The position numbers and the translations under genes are program-made. Shown here piece by piece: positions 1 through 5,368 of a stretch of DNA of 9,055 bases (its first letter is position 1; each line of letters starts with the position of its first letter). The notes below the pieces were generated by a model, which did not search any database, was not told the DNA's origin, and was given only the letters and a program-made list of their open reading frames with translations. Source of the DNA: an uncultured Bacteroidota bacterium (GTDB lineage Bacteria > Bacteroidota > Bacteroidia > 2-12-FULL-35-15); the NCBI GenBank assembly GCA_903881065.1, contig CAIRRW010000550.1, positions 1 through 9,055 on the forward strand, read 5' to 3'.

Positions 1-150
1 AATTATTAAAATATTTTTAAAAATTATTCAACTTTTGTGTGTTGTATATTATTTCGAAAAATGAAATTTATTAATGTGCTTCTTTCTCAAATAACAACTC
101 AATTAAATTGAATATGATATTTTGCATTCTATCTACTTAACTAAAAAGTA

Positions 151-158
151 TAACTTTG
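151..158 (+). promoter_or_regulatory. Possible -7 promoter box (TAACTTTG) for the SanA-like gene
   Basis: TAACTTTG matches the Bacteroidota -7 consensus TAnnTTTG and lies 39 bases before the SanA-like start codon. No TTTG -33 element sits at the usual 18-20 base spacing; the nearest TTTG, at 121-124, is about 26 bases away. The surroundings are very A+T-rich, so a chance match is possible. Apart from this box I see nothing recognisable in bases 1-197. Confidence 0.35.
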
Positions 159-197
159 GATTTAATTAATTGAGAAATTTCCTGTAGCTGATAAATA

Positions 198-839
198 ATG
201 AATCGTAGACGTAAATATTTAATTGCATTTCTTAGCTCGATTGCTATTATTATTGTATTGACAATTTGGGCAAATTCAAAAATTATTAAAGCAAGTGAAA
301 ATTATCTTACTGAAGATATTGATAAAATAAGCCCTTCAAAAGTTGGTTTATTGCTTGGTACCAGTAAACACTTGCGAAATGGCAGCAAAAACGAATTCTT
401 TTATAATCGAATTGATGCAACAGTGGAATTGTTCAACAGGGACAAAATAAAATACATTATCATAAGCGGAGACAATAGCACACAATACTATAACGAACCT
501 ATTGATATGAAAAATGAACTTATCAGGAGGGGAATTCCCAGTGATAAAATATTTTTGGACTATGCAGGTTTCCGTACCTTCGATTCAGTTATTCGTGCAA
601 AAGAAATTTTCGGACAAACTACATTTATCATTATCTCACAAAAGTTTCATAACGAAAGAGCAGTTTACATTGCCAGAAGAAATGGAATTGAAGCCTATGG
701 ATTCAATGCAAAGGATGTAGATGCCTACAAAGGTTTCAAAACAAAAATCAGAGAATTTTTTGCCCGTGACAAAGTGTTTATTGATATTATATTCAATACT
801 AAGCCGAAGTTTTTAGGAGAAAAAATTAGTATTGAATAA
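198..839 (+). CDS. SanA/ElyC-like DUF218 membrane-anchored protein
   Basis: This 213-residue protein has an N-terminal basic stretch (MNRRRK) and one hydrophobic segment at about residues 8-25, suggesting a single membrane anchor with the rest in the periplasm. The remainder reads as a DUF218 (SanA/YdcF/ElyC) domain: a VGLLLGTSK strand-loop at 49-57, an IIISGDN motif at 87-93, a central YAGFRTFDSVIRA segment at 122-134 that resembles the family's D-x-x-x-x-T-x-x-(S/N) region, and ISQKFHNERAVYIAR at 146-160. Length is typical of SanA proteins. In Enterobacteria SanA affects envelope permeability and vancomycin sensitivity at high temperature; its biochemical activity is unsettled, so a barrier role here is inference. 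It stands alone, facing the tRNA unit. The ATG start is favoured by the basic-then-hydrophobic N-terminus; there is no Shine-Dalgarno site. Confidence 0.85.
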   Translation: MNRRRKYLIAFLSSIAIIIVLTIWANSKIIKASENYLTEDIDKISPSKVGLLLGTSKHLRNGSKNEFFYNRIDATVELFNRDKIKYIIISGDNSTQYYNEPIDMKNELIRRGIPSDKIFLDYAGFRTFDSVIRAKEIFGQTTFIIISQKFHNERAVYIARRNGIEAYGFNAKDVDAYKGFKTKIREFFARDKVFIDIIFNTKPKFLGEKISIE

Positions 840-880
840 AAATAATTATAAAATTTCAATTATAAAATCAAGGAAGGTCC

Positions 881-919
881 AAAAAAGAAGAGAGACAAGC
901 TGTAAGGCTTGTCTCTCTT
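881..919 (-). terminator. Rho-independent terminator after tRNA-Leu
   Basis: A perfect 13-bp stem (888-900 with 907-919) closes a 6-base loop. On the minus strand it is followed by a U-run (complement of the A6 at 881-886) after a C. It begins a few bases past the tRNA-Leu 3' end, as expected for the end of the minus-strand tRNA transcript. On the plus strand no U-run follows, so it should not terminate the SanA-like transcript efficiently. Confidence 0.85.
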
Positions 920-921
920 AG

Positions 922-1006
922 TACCCGGGATCGGACTTGAACCGATACATTCGCAATGAATACAGGATTTTAAGTCCTGCGTGTCTACCAATTCCACCAC
1001 CTGGGC
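922..1006 (-). tRNA. tRNA-Leu(UAA)
   Basis: The reverse complement folds as an 85-nt class II tRNA. The acceptor strands are GCCCAGG and CCCGGGU, the D arm has a 3-bp GUG/CAC stem, the anticodon stem is CAGGA/UCCUG with loop CUUAAAA (anticodon UAA), the long variable arm has an AUUC/GAAU stem, and the T arm is AUCGG/CCGAU with loop UUCAAGU. The discriminator is A, as expected for leucine. G1:U72 matches my recollection of E. coli tRNA-Leu(UAA), but position 5 is A opposite C68, an unpaired or A+C wobble position. No 3' CCA is encoded: the bases after the discriminator are CU. CCA addition by the nucleotidyltransferase is therefore needed. Confidence 0.96.
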
Positions 1007-1022
1007 ATCTGTTTCGACAGTC

Positions 1023-1051
1023 AAAAAAAATCCTTCCCTTTAAAGAGAAGG
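1023..1051 (-). terminator. Terminator-like hairpin between tRNA-Gly and tRNA-Leu
   Basis: Read on the minus strand, bases 1051-1032 form an 8-bp stem (one U-G wobble) closing a UUAA loop. After one A comes a run of eight U (complement of 1023-1030). This is a good intrinsic terminator shape placed inside the tRNA unit, 16 bases before the tRNA-Leu 5' end. It may cause partial termination after tRNA-Gly, or be a processing structure. On the plus strand the hairpin is followed by a weaker TTTTCTCTT run. Confidence 0.6.
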
Positions 1052-1059
1052 TTTTCTCT

Positions 1060-1135
1060 TGGAGCGAAAGACGGGGTTCGAACCCGCGACCTCGACCTTG
1101 GCAAGGTCGCGCTCTACCAACTGAGCTACTTTCGC
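1060..1135 (-). tRNA. tRNA-Gly(GCC), 3' CCA encoded
   Basis: The reverse complement gives a canonical 73-nt cloverleaf: acceptor GCGAAAG/CUUUCGC, D arm with GUUGGUAGAGC, anticodon stem CGACC/GGUCG with loop UUGCCAA (anticodon GCC), T arm CGGGUUCGAACCCCG, and discriminator U as in bacterial tRNA-Gly. The next three bases (1062-1060) are CCA, so the 3' end is templated here, unlike the neighbouring tRNA-Leu. It lies about 8 bases downstream of the predicted transcription start of the 1151-1180 promoter. Confidence 0.97.
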
Positions 1136-1150
1136 TTGAATTTCGGACTG

Positions 1151-1180
1151 CAAAAGTAAGTAATTTTTTAACCCGACAAA
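1151..1180 (-). promoter_or_regulatory. Bacteroidota-type promoter for the tRNA-Gly/tRNA-Leu unit
   Basis: On the minus strand TTTG (complement of 1177-1180) is followed after 18 bases by TACTTTTG (complement of 1151-1158). This closely fits the Bacteroidota housekeeping promoter, TTTG about 19 bases before TAnnTTTG. Transcription would start near 1143-1145, a few bases before tRNA-Gly. It is the only promoter in the window with both elements at near-consensus spacing. Confidence 0.75.
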
Positions 1181-1252
1181 ATTATTTCAAGAAATTATTA
1201 CAAGGACTTATTTATTTAATGTAATAAAACGTTGTATCCTTTGATAATAAAG

Positions 1253-2662
1253 CTAGTATAATCTCAAAGGAGTAATTATTCCCGACTCTATTTTAAAATC
1301 CCGTTCAATAGTATATACTGATTCTTTGGCGTTTTTAGGACGATATTCTATTCTGTATTTACCCGGCTGAAGCAAAATACTTTCCTGCATGATATTAGCA
1401 TTGAGATTACAAACAAAAACCATTTTATTGTTTTCCAACACATATAAACTACCTGGTCCTTCGCTTGGTTTTGTTATATTAACTGTGCCCGCTTGAGGAA
1501 TTTCGATTGTTGTAGTTTTACTTTGTCCTACATCTACTTTCTCTAGTTTTATTCGTGGCAAGGTAAGTATCTCCAAATCATATTTCCCAACAATATATTT
1601 TTCCTGAGTATTAAACAGTTGAATGTGCAACGTATTCATTTCATCCATTTTTCGCACAATGCATTGCGGATTATTTTTCCCTTCCACCTTCATATTAATA
1701 TAGCCTTGCGGAGCATCTACAGCAATAATATTATGTTTGCCGGCAATTAAAGTAATGTCTTTTTTCTCCACCTTCGGAATTGTATGTACCACCATTCTAT
1801 ATGTTCCAATGGGGTCGAGAATTATTGTATCAGGCACGCCTTTATTATTAATAGTATGCATATAATTGTACCGGATAATGCCTGAAGTCTGGTCATAAAA
1901 GGTCATATCTACATCTGTTTCAGAAGGTCGGCCTGCTAAATCATTTAAATTTACCTGTACTGTAGTATTATTTAATGCCTGTGAAATAACAACATTTAAT
2001 ATTGTTTTGAAAGTAGATTCGTTCGAAGCATCATAAAACTTACCTACACAACCAAATGAATTGATAAAGCTTTGGTCGAGTCCGATACCAATAATAAATG
2101 GTTTTAAAATAATTCCTTTCTTCTGTAGCGCAAGAGAAACAGCACAAGGGTCGCCATCACACTCTTCAATACCATCAGTTATTAATATAATTATATTCCG
2201 TACAGTTTTAGAAGATGTTGTAGGGAAATCGGCAGCACATTGTTCCAATGAATATGCAATTGGAGTAGTTCCTTTCGGATAAATATTCTTTAACTTATTT
2301 TTAATAGCAAGAAAATTATCTTTACCAAATGGAACTTCCAGTTTGGTGTCCTTGCAATCTCTTTCAGGCCTCAAACTATGCTGATGACCATAACAACGCA
2401 AGGCAATTTCCAGATTATCAACACCCTTTATGCTGTCGAGAAATTCAATTAACATCCTCTTGGCAATATCTATTTTCATACCACTTTGCCACTGCCCGAA
2501 CATACTGAAGGAGGCATCAAATACAAATTCAATACGGGTAAGCGGTTTTATATTGGGCTTTGGTTGAGCGGAGAGTGAGAGGCAAGAAAAAAGAAATAAA
2601 ACGAGAACAATTATAGGTAGAATCAGTTTCAAATTAAATAATGTCTTTTGTTTTTGCCCCAT
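1253..2662 (-). CDS. Secreted von Willebrand factor A-domain protein with beta-rich C-terminal region
   Basis: This 469-residue protein starts with a basic, then strongly hydrophobic segment (residues 6-33). That is a Sec signal, possibly cut after SLSA at 28-31; C27 is preceded by LFS, a poor lipobox, so a lipoprotein is less likely. A VWA domain spans about 43-230. Its metal site (MIDAS) looks complete: D49-x-S51-x-S53, T132/T133 and D163 in LITDGIEEC. Cysteines at 90, 103, 142, 168, 173 and 205 suggest extracytoplasmic disulfides. The GDPCAVSLALQKKGI stretch (170-184) is of a kind common in stand-alone bacterial VWA proteins. Residues 235-469 look like repeated beta-sandwich strands and match no family I recognise. 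VWA domains bind protein ligands through a metal ion; the partner is unknown. It is co-oriented with tktN 33 bases upstream, a functional mismatch suggesting cotranscription by proximity only. Confidence 0.85.
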   Translation of the reverse strand: MGQKQKTLFNLKLILPIIVLVLFLFSCLSLSAQPKPNIKPLTRIEFVFDASFSMFGQWQSGMKIDIAKRMLIEFLDSIKGVDNLEIALRCYGHQHSLRPERDCKDTKLEVPFGKDNFLAIKNKLKNIYPKGTTPIAYSLEQCAADFPTTSSKTVRNIIILITDGIEECDGDPCAVSLALQKKGIILKPFIIGIGLDQSFINSFGCVGKFYDASNESTFKTILNVVISQALNNTTVQVNLNDLAGRPSETDVDMTFYDQTSGIIRYNYMHTINNKGVPDTIILDPIGTYRMVVHTIPKVEKKDITLIAGKHNIIAVDAPQGYINMKVEGKNNPQCIVRKMDEMNTLHIQLFNTQEKYIVGKYDLEILTLPRIKLEKVDVGQSKTTTIEIPQAGTVNITKPSEGPGSLYVLENNKMVFVCNLNANIMQESILLQPGKYRIEYRPKNAKESVYTIERDFKIESGIITPLRLY

Positions 2663-2696
2663 TAGAATTTAGATATTAGTATTTAGAATTTCGTAT
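2662..2696. repeat. Heptad tandem repeat, 5 units, consensus TTAGAAT
   Basis: Five consecutive 7-bp units fit the consensus TTAGAAT on the plus strand. Units 1 and 4 are exact, unit 3 differs at one position, and units 2 and 5 differ at two. The array runs from the last base of the VWA gene's start codon to the first base of the tktN stop codon, so it constitutes the whole gap between these two minus-strand genes. Confidence 0.75.
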
Positions 2697-3544
2697 TAAT
2701 AATCCCCCAGCGTCTCCGCATTCTGACTTAATGCATTTGCAAGCTGTTCATCATTAGGCGCTACACCATGCCATTTATGACTGTGCATCATAAAATCAAC
2801 ACCATTGCCCATTTCGGTTTTCATTAATATCATCACCGGCTTTCCTTTGCCTGTATGTTCTTTGGCTTTATTAAGTGCGGCAACAATTGCAGAAACATTA
2901 TTTCCTTCAGGCAAATCAATCACATCCCATCCAAAAGCTTCAAACTTCGCTTTTAGGCTACCCATAGGCAATACCTGATCAGTGGAACCGTCAATCTGCT
3001 GGCCGTTCATATCAACTGTTGAAATAATATTATCTACTTTCTTTGCTGCTGCATACATAGCCGCTTCCCAAATCTGCCCTTCCTGCAACTCGCCATCGCC
3101 ATGCAATGAATACACAATACTGTTATCTTTATTCAGTTTCTTTGTCAAAGCCGCGCCTATTGCTACTGACATGCCTTGCCCTAACGAACCCGATGCTACT
3201 CTCACTCCAGGCAATCCTTCATGTGTTGTAGGATGTCCCTGCAAACGTGTATTCAGCTTGCGGAATGTAGAAAGTTCTTTCACCGGAAAATATCCTGAAC
3301 GCGACAGAACACTATAAAACACAGGAGAAATATGACCATTGGAAAGGAAAAAAAAATCTTCCTCCTTGCCATCCATCGAGAAGGGCTGCGGATTGTGTTT
3401 CATCACATTAAAATAAAGCGAAACAAGAAATTCAACACAACCTAATGAACCTCCGGGATGACCTGAATTAACCGCATGTACCATCCTTACTATATCTCGA
3501 CGAACCTGAGGAACTATTTTTTCCAACTCTGTAATTGTTGCCAT
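2696..3544 (-). CDS. tktN: Transketolase, N-terminal (thiamine-diphosphate-binding) subunit
   Basis: This 282-residue protein corresponds to the N-terminal Pyr/PP-type half of transketolase, which moves two-carbon ketol units between sugar phosphates in the non-oxidative pentose phosphate pathway. Visible motifs are SGHPGGSLG (27-35), SNGHISP (68-74), a GSLGQGMSVAIGAA segment (119-132), and the ThDP/Mg2+ signature starting GDGELQEGQIWEA (149-161) and ending MNGQQIDG (179-186). The end, with HSHKWHGVAPND, is the normal terminus of the split form; this is not a truncation. The split enzyme needs a C-terminal subunit carrying the second half of the active site. None lies on either side: downstream is the VWA gene, upstream the divergent ychF. 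ATG is the start; no Shine-Dalgarno site. Confidence 0.93.
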   Translation of the reverse strand: MATITELEKIVPQVRRDIVRMVHAVNSGHPGGSLGCVEFLVSLYFNVMKHNPQPFSMDGKEEDFFFLSNGHISPVFYSVLSRSGYFPVKELSTFRKLNTRLQGHPTTHEGLPGVRVASGSLGQGMSVAIGAALTKKLNKDNSIVYSLHGDGELQEGQIWEAAMYAAAKKVDNIISTVDMNGQQIDGSTDQVLPMGSLKAKFEAFGWDVIDLPEGNNVSAIVAALNKAKEHTGKGKPVMILMKTEMGNGVDFMMHSHKWHGVAPNDEQLANALSQNAETLGDY

Positions 3545-3583
3545 TGTTTATTATTAATGTTATTAAGTGAAAATTAATGTTGT

Positions 3584-3591
3584 CAAAAGTA
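3584..3591 (-). promoter_or_regulatory. Likely -7 promoter box (TACTTTTG) for tktN
   Basis: The minus strand reads TACTTTTG, a full match to TAnnTTTG and identical to the box before the tRNA unit. It lies 39 bases upstream of the tktN ATG, predicting a leader of about 30 bases. I see no TTTG at the expected -33 position, so the upstream half is weak or activator-dependent. Confidence 0.5.
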
Positions 3592-3616
3592 CCTTTTTTT
3601 ATCAGCCTTCTTGGTA

Positions 3617-3646
3617 TTGTTGAAAATAATAGTGCTTTGTTGAAAA
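3617..3646. repeat. Direct repeat TTGTTGAAAA, two copies 20 bp apart
   Basis: TTGTTGAAAA occurs at 3617-3626 and again at 3637-3646, a spacing of exactly 20 bp or about two helical turns. Both copies lie in the divergent region between the tktN and ychF promoter boxes, where a regulator could bind the same DNA face. A second pair, ATTAATGTT at 3553-3561 and 3573-3581, has the same 20-bp spacing. No protein can be assigned. Confidence 0.4.
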
Positions 3647-3693
3647 CTCAAATAAATAACGTAATTTAAGAACTCCAATAAGGTTTAGATAAC

Positions 3694-3701
3694 TATATTT
3701 G
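3694..3701 (+). promoter_or_regulatory. Likely -7 promoter box (TATATTTG) for ychF
   Basis: TATATTTG followed by CGCCC matches the Bacteroidota -7 consensus and its frequent downstream context. Transcription would start near 3707-3709, leaving a leader of about 80 bases before ychF. No TTTG is found at -33. Confidence 0.55.
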
Positions 3702-3718
3702 CGCCCTGAAAAAAATGA

Positions 3719-3753
3719 ATCTTTAAATAGCTTTCAATACTTTATTTAAAGAT
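3719..3753 (+). other. Hairpin in the predicted ychF leader
   Basis: A perfect 11-bp stem (3719-3729 with 3743-3753) closes a 13-base loop, entirely inside the predicted ychF 5' untranslated region. The stem is A+T-rich and no U-run follows, so it is not an intrinsic terminator. It may affect mRNA stability or ribosome access; I match it to no known riboswitch. Confidence 0.45.
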
Positions 3754-3790
3754 GAAGAACATTAAACTTTATAACTTTTAACTTAATAAA

Positions 3791-4891
3791 ATGGCATTAC
3801 AGTGTGGAATTGTGGGATTACCGAATGTGGGAAAATCAACTTTATTTAATTGTTTATCTAATGCAAAAGCACAGGCGGCCAACTATCCGTTTTGTACTAT
3901 TGAGCCCAATGTAGGCGTTATTACAGTTCCTGATGAACGATTATTAGCGCTCGAAAAAATAGTGAATCCCGAAAGAGTAGTGCCTACAACAGTAGAGATT
4001 GTTGATATTGCAGGCTTGGTGAAAGGTGCAAGTAAAGGTGAAGGATTAGGAAATAAATTCCTTGCCAACATCCGCGAAACCAACGCTATCATTCACGTTC
4101 TACGTTGTTTTGATGACCCGAATGTAGTTCATGTTGATGGTTCTGTGAATCCGGTACGCGACAAAGAAATCATTGATACCGAACTTCAGTTGAAAGATTT
4201 GGAGACTGTTGAAACCAAAATGAAACGCTTGGAAAAGCAAGCCAAAACAGGGAATGACAAAGATGCTAAAAAAGGATACGACGTACTTTCCGTTATAAAA
4301 AATCTACTAGAACAAGGCAAGTCTGCCCGTTCTGCCAACCTTTCGGAGCAGGATTTGGAATATGTTGCTGATTGCTGTTTGCTTACCATTAAGCCCGTGC
4401 TTTATGTTTGCAATGTAGATGAAGCATCAGTAAAAACAGGCAATAAATATGTGGATGCGGTGAAAGAAGCCGTGAAAGATGAAGATGCAGAGGTGCTTAT
4501 CATCACAGCAGCCATGGAAGCCGAAATTGCAGGTTTGGAAACCTACGAAGAACGCCAGATGTTTCTTGGCGAAATGGGATTGCAAGAGCCCGGCGTCAAT
4601 TATCTTATCAAAGCTGCGTATCGCATTCTTAATTTACAAACCTATTTCACTGCCGGAGTTAAAGAAGTACGTGCCTGGACTATCACCAAAGGAATGACTG
4701 CACCCCAAGCTGCCGGCGTTATTCATACCGATTTTGAAAAAGGATTTATCCGTGCCGAAGTCATTAAATACAACGATTTTATCACCCTTGGTTCCGAAGC
4801 AGCGTGCAAAGAAGCCGGTAAAATGGGCGTTGAAGGAAAGGAATACGTGGTGAACGATGGCGATTTGATGCACTTCCGCTTCAATGTTTAA
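3791..4891 (+). CDS. ychF: Redox-regulated ATPase/GTPase YchF (OBG family)
   Basis: This 366-residue protein is full length for YchF/Ola1. The G domain comes first: P-loop GLPNVGKST (9-17), the Ala-Asn-Tyr-Pro-Phe-Cys-Thr-Ile-Glu-Pro-Asn switch I region (30-40), DIAGLVKGASKGEGLGNKFL (72-91) covering G3 and switch II, and NVDE (208-211) in place of the usual NKxD G4 motif. In YchF proteins this NxxE motif is known to shift preference from GTP to ATP. A helical, charged insertion lies near 130-190, and the C-terminal TGS domain (about 281-364) ends in VVNDGDLMHFRFNV. YchF associates with ribosomes and is linked to stress and translation control. The gene has its own leader and promoter box and no close same-strand neighbour. 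Start ATG; no Shine-Dalgarno site. Confidence 0.97.
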   Translation: MALQCGIVGLPNVGKSTLFNCLSNAKAQAANYPFCTIEPNVGVITVPDERLLALEKIVNPERVVPTTVEIVDIAGLVKGASKGEGLGNKFLANIRETNAIIHVLRCFDDPNVVHVDGSVNPVRDKEIIDTELQLKDLETVETKMKRLEKQAKTGNDKDAKKGYDVLSVIKNLLEQGKSARSANLSEQDLEYVADCCLLTIKPVLYVCNVDEASVKTGNKYVDAVKEAVKDEDAEVLIITAAMEAEIAGLETYEERQMFLGEMGLQEPGVNYLIKAAYRILNLQTYFTAGVKEVRAWTITKGMTAPQAAGVIHTDFEKGFIRAEVIKYNDFITLGSEAACKEAGKMGVEGKEYVVNDGDLMHFRFNV

Positions 4892-4893
4892 AG

Positions 4894-4921
4894 GAGTATT
4901 GAGTAGTTTGATTTAAGTATT
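4894..4921. repeat. Degenerate heptad tract after ychF
   Basis: Four consecutive 7-bp blocks follow the ychF stop: GAGTATT, GAGTAGT, a divergent TTGATTT, and AAGTATT. A further AACT-containing stretch at about 4927-4950 repeats at 7 and then 8 bp. The match is loose and could be chance, but it parallels the clearer heptad arrays elsewhere in the window. Confidence 0.35.
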
Positions 4922-4959
4922 CAGACAACTACTAACTCATAAACTAACAATTAATATTT

Positions 4960-5065
4960 GGGCGAGTAAGTTCCTGCATCTCTGCAAGCACCTTCCCGCT
5001 TTCCCTTTCAATCTTTTCTCTGCCCGAAAAAGGCAGAGAAAAGGATTTACAGTACAATCGGGCGC
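4960..5065. repeat. REP-like palindromic element with 12-bp hairpin
   Basis: The core is a perfect 12-bp stem (5013-5024 with 5032-5043) around a 7-base loop. A 4-bp outer pairing, CCCG at 4995-4998 with CGGG at 5059-5062, encloses it, and GGGCG occurs as a direct repeat at 4960-4964 and 5060-5064. Local G+C is higher than in the flanks. Neither strand has a U-run after the stem, so it is not a standard terminator. From memory, many Bacteroidota genomes carry dispersed intergenic elements with this plan: a GGGCG edge, a C/T-rich segment, a hairpin and a tail containing TACAATC. That is recollection, not a search. A structured ncRNA is the alternative. Confidence 0.5.
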
Positions 5066-5336
5066 AATTGCAAGTTCAGCGTTCTCCTCAAGTTTTCCAT
5101 ACCAACACAAAAATCAGACTACTTTCAAAACCTATCAGGTTTAATAATTCACATAATACTATACTCCTTACTTCAAATAGAAGACCATCCAACACCATCA
5201 CAACCCCTTCCGGAACCAATAGAAAAATCCAAGAAGTTCTTTTCTCCCCCAATTCTACTTTTTGGAGGCAAGTTCTTCTTTTGCACCTTTATTAAATCAC
5301 TAATATTGCAACTATCGAAAATCAACTTTTATTAAT
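5066..5336. other. Non-coding stretch, C-rich and G-poor on the plus strand
   Basis: I find no supportable gene here. Between 5101 and 5220 I count 36 C and only 7 G on the plus strand, a strong asymmetry unlike the coding regions around it. A 6-bp hairpin, AAACCT-ATC-AGGTTT, lies at 5128-5142. Plus-strand and minus-strand open frames of about 60-75 codons exist, but neither has a recognisable domain or convincing start. It may be decayed sequence belonging to the adjacent palindromic element. Confidence 0.4.
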
Positions 5337-5344
5337 TAACTTTG
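5337..5344 (+). promoter_or_regulatory. Likely -7 promoter box (TAACTTTG) for the SIMPL-DUF1304-GT9-tsaC operon
   Basis: TAACTTTG matches TAnnTTTG and is followed by CGAAAC-like spacing to an ATG only 25 bases downstream, predicting a leader of about 18 bases. The -33 element is not evident. It is the only promoter-like box found before this gene cluster. Confidence 0.5.
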
Positions 5345-5368
5345 ACCTCCGAAACAAACATCCAATAA

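Noticed and set aside
1..197. Possible short peptide or terminator in the left-edge A+T-rich region
   Set aside because: Only a 16-codon frame and low-complexity A/T palindromes are present, which are expected by chance at this composition.
937..1224. Plus-strand open frame of 95 codons
   Set aside because: It runs across both minus-strand tRNA genes and their spacer; its residues are translated tRNA antisense.
1200..1280. Possible terminator after the VWA gene
   Set aside because: The CCTTTG/CAAAGG pairing spans the stop codon with a large loop and lacks a proper U-run, so I could not support it.
2982..3317. Plus-strand open frame of 111 codons inside tktN
   Set aside because: It is antisense to a gene with strong motifs and has no family signature of its own.
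3716..3781. Upstream mini-ORFs in the ychF leader (4 and 10 codons including stop)
   Set aside because: ATG triplets are frequent in this A+T-rich leader, and neither frame overlaps the ychF start in a way that suggests attenuation.
5088..5285. Minus-strand open frame of about 65 codons
   Set aside because: It is hydrophobic in the middle, with no good start codon and no recognisable family. The frame is readable mainly because of the base skew.
5068..5295. Plus-strand open frame of 75 codons starting with TTG
   Set aside because: Its composition follows the C-rich, G-poor bias. There is no domain, signal or conserved motif, and it begins inside the palindromic element's edge.
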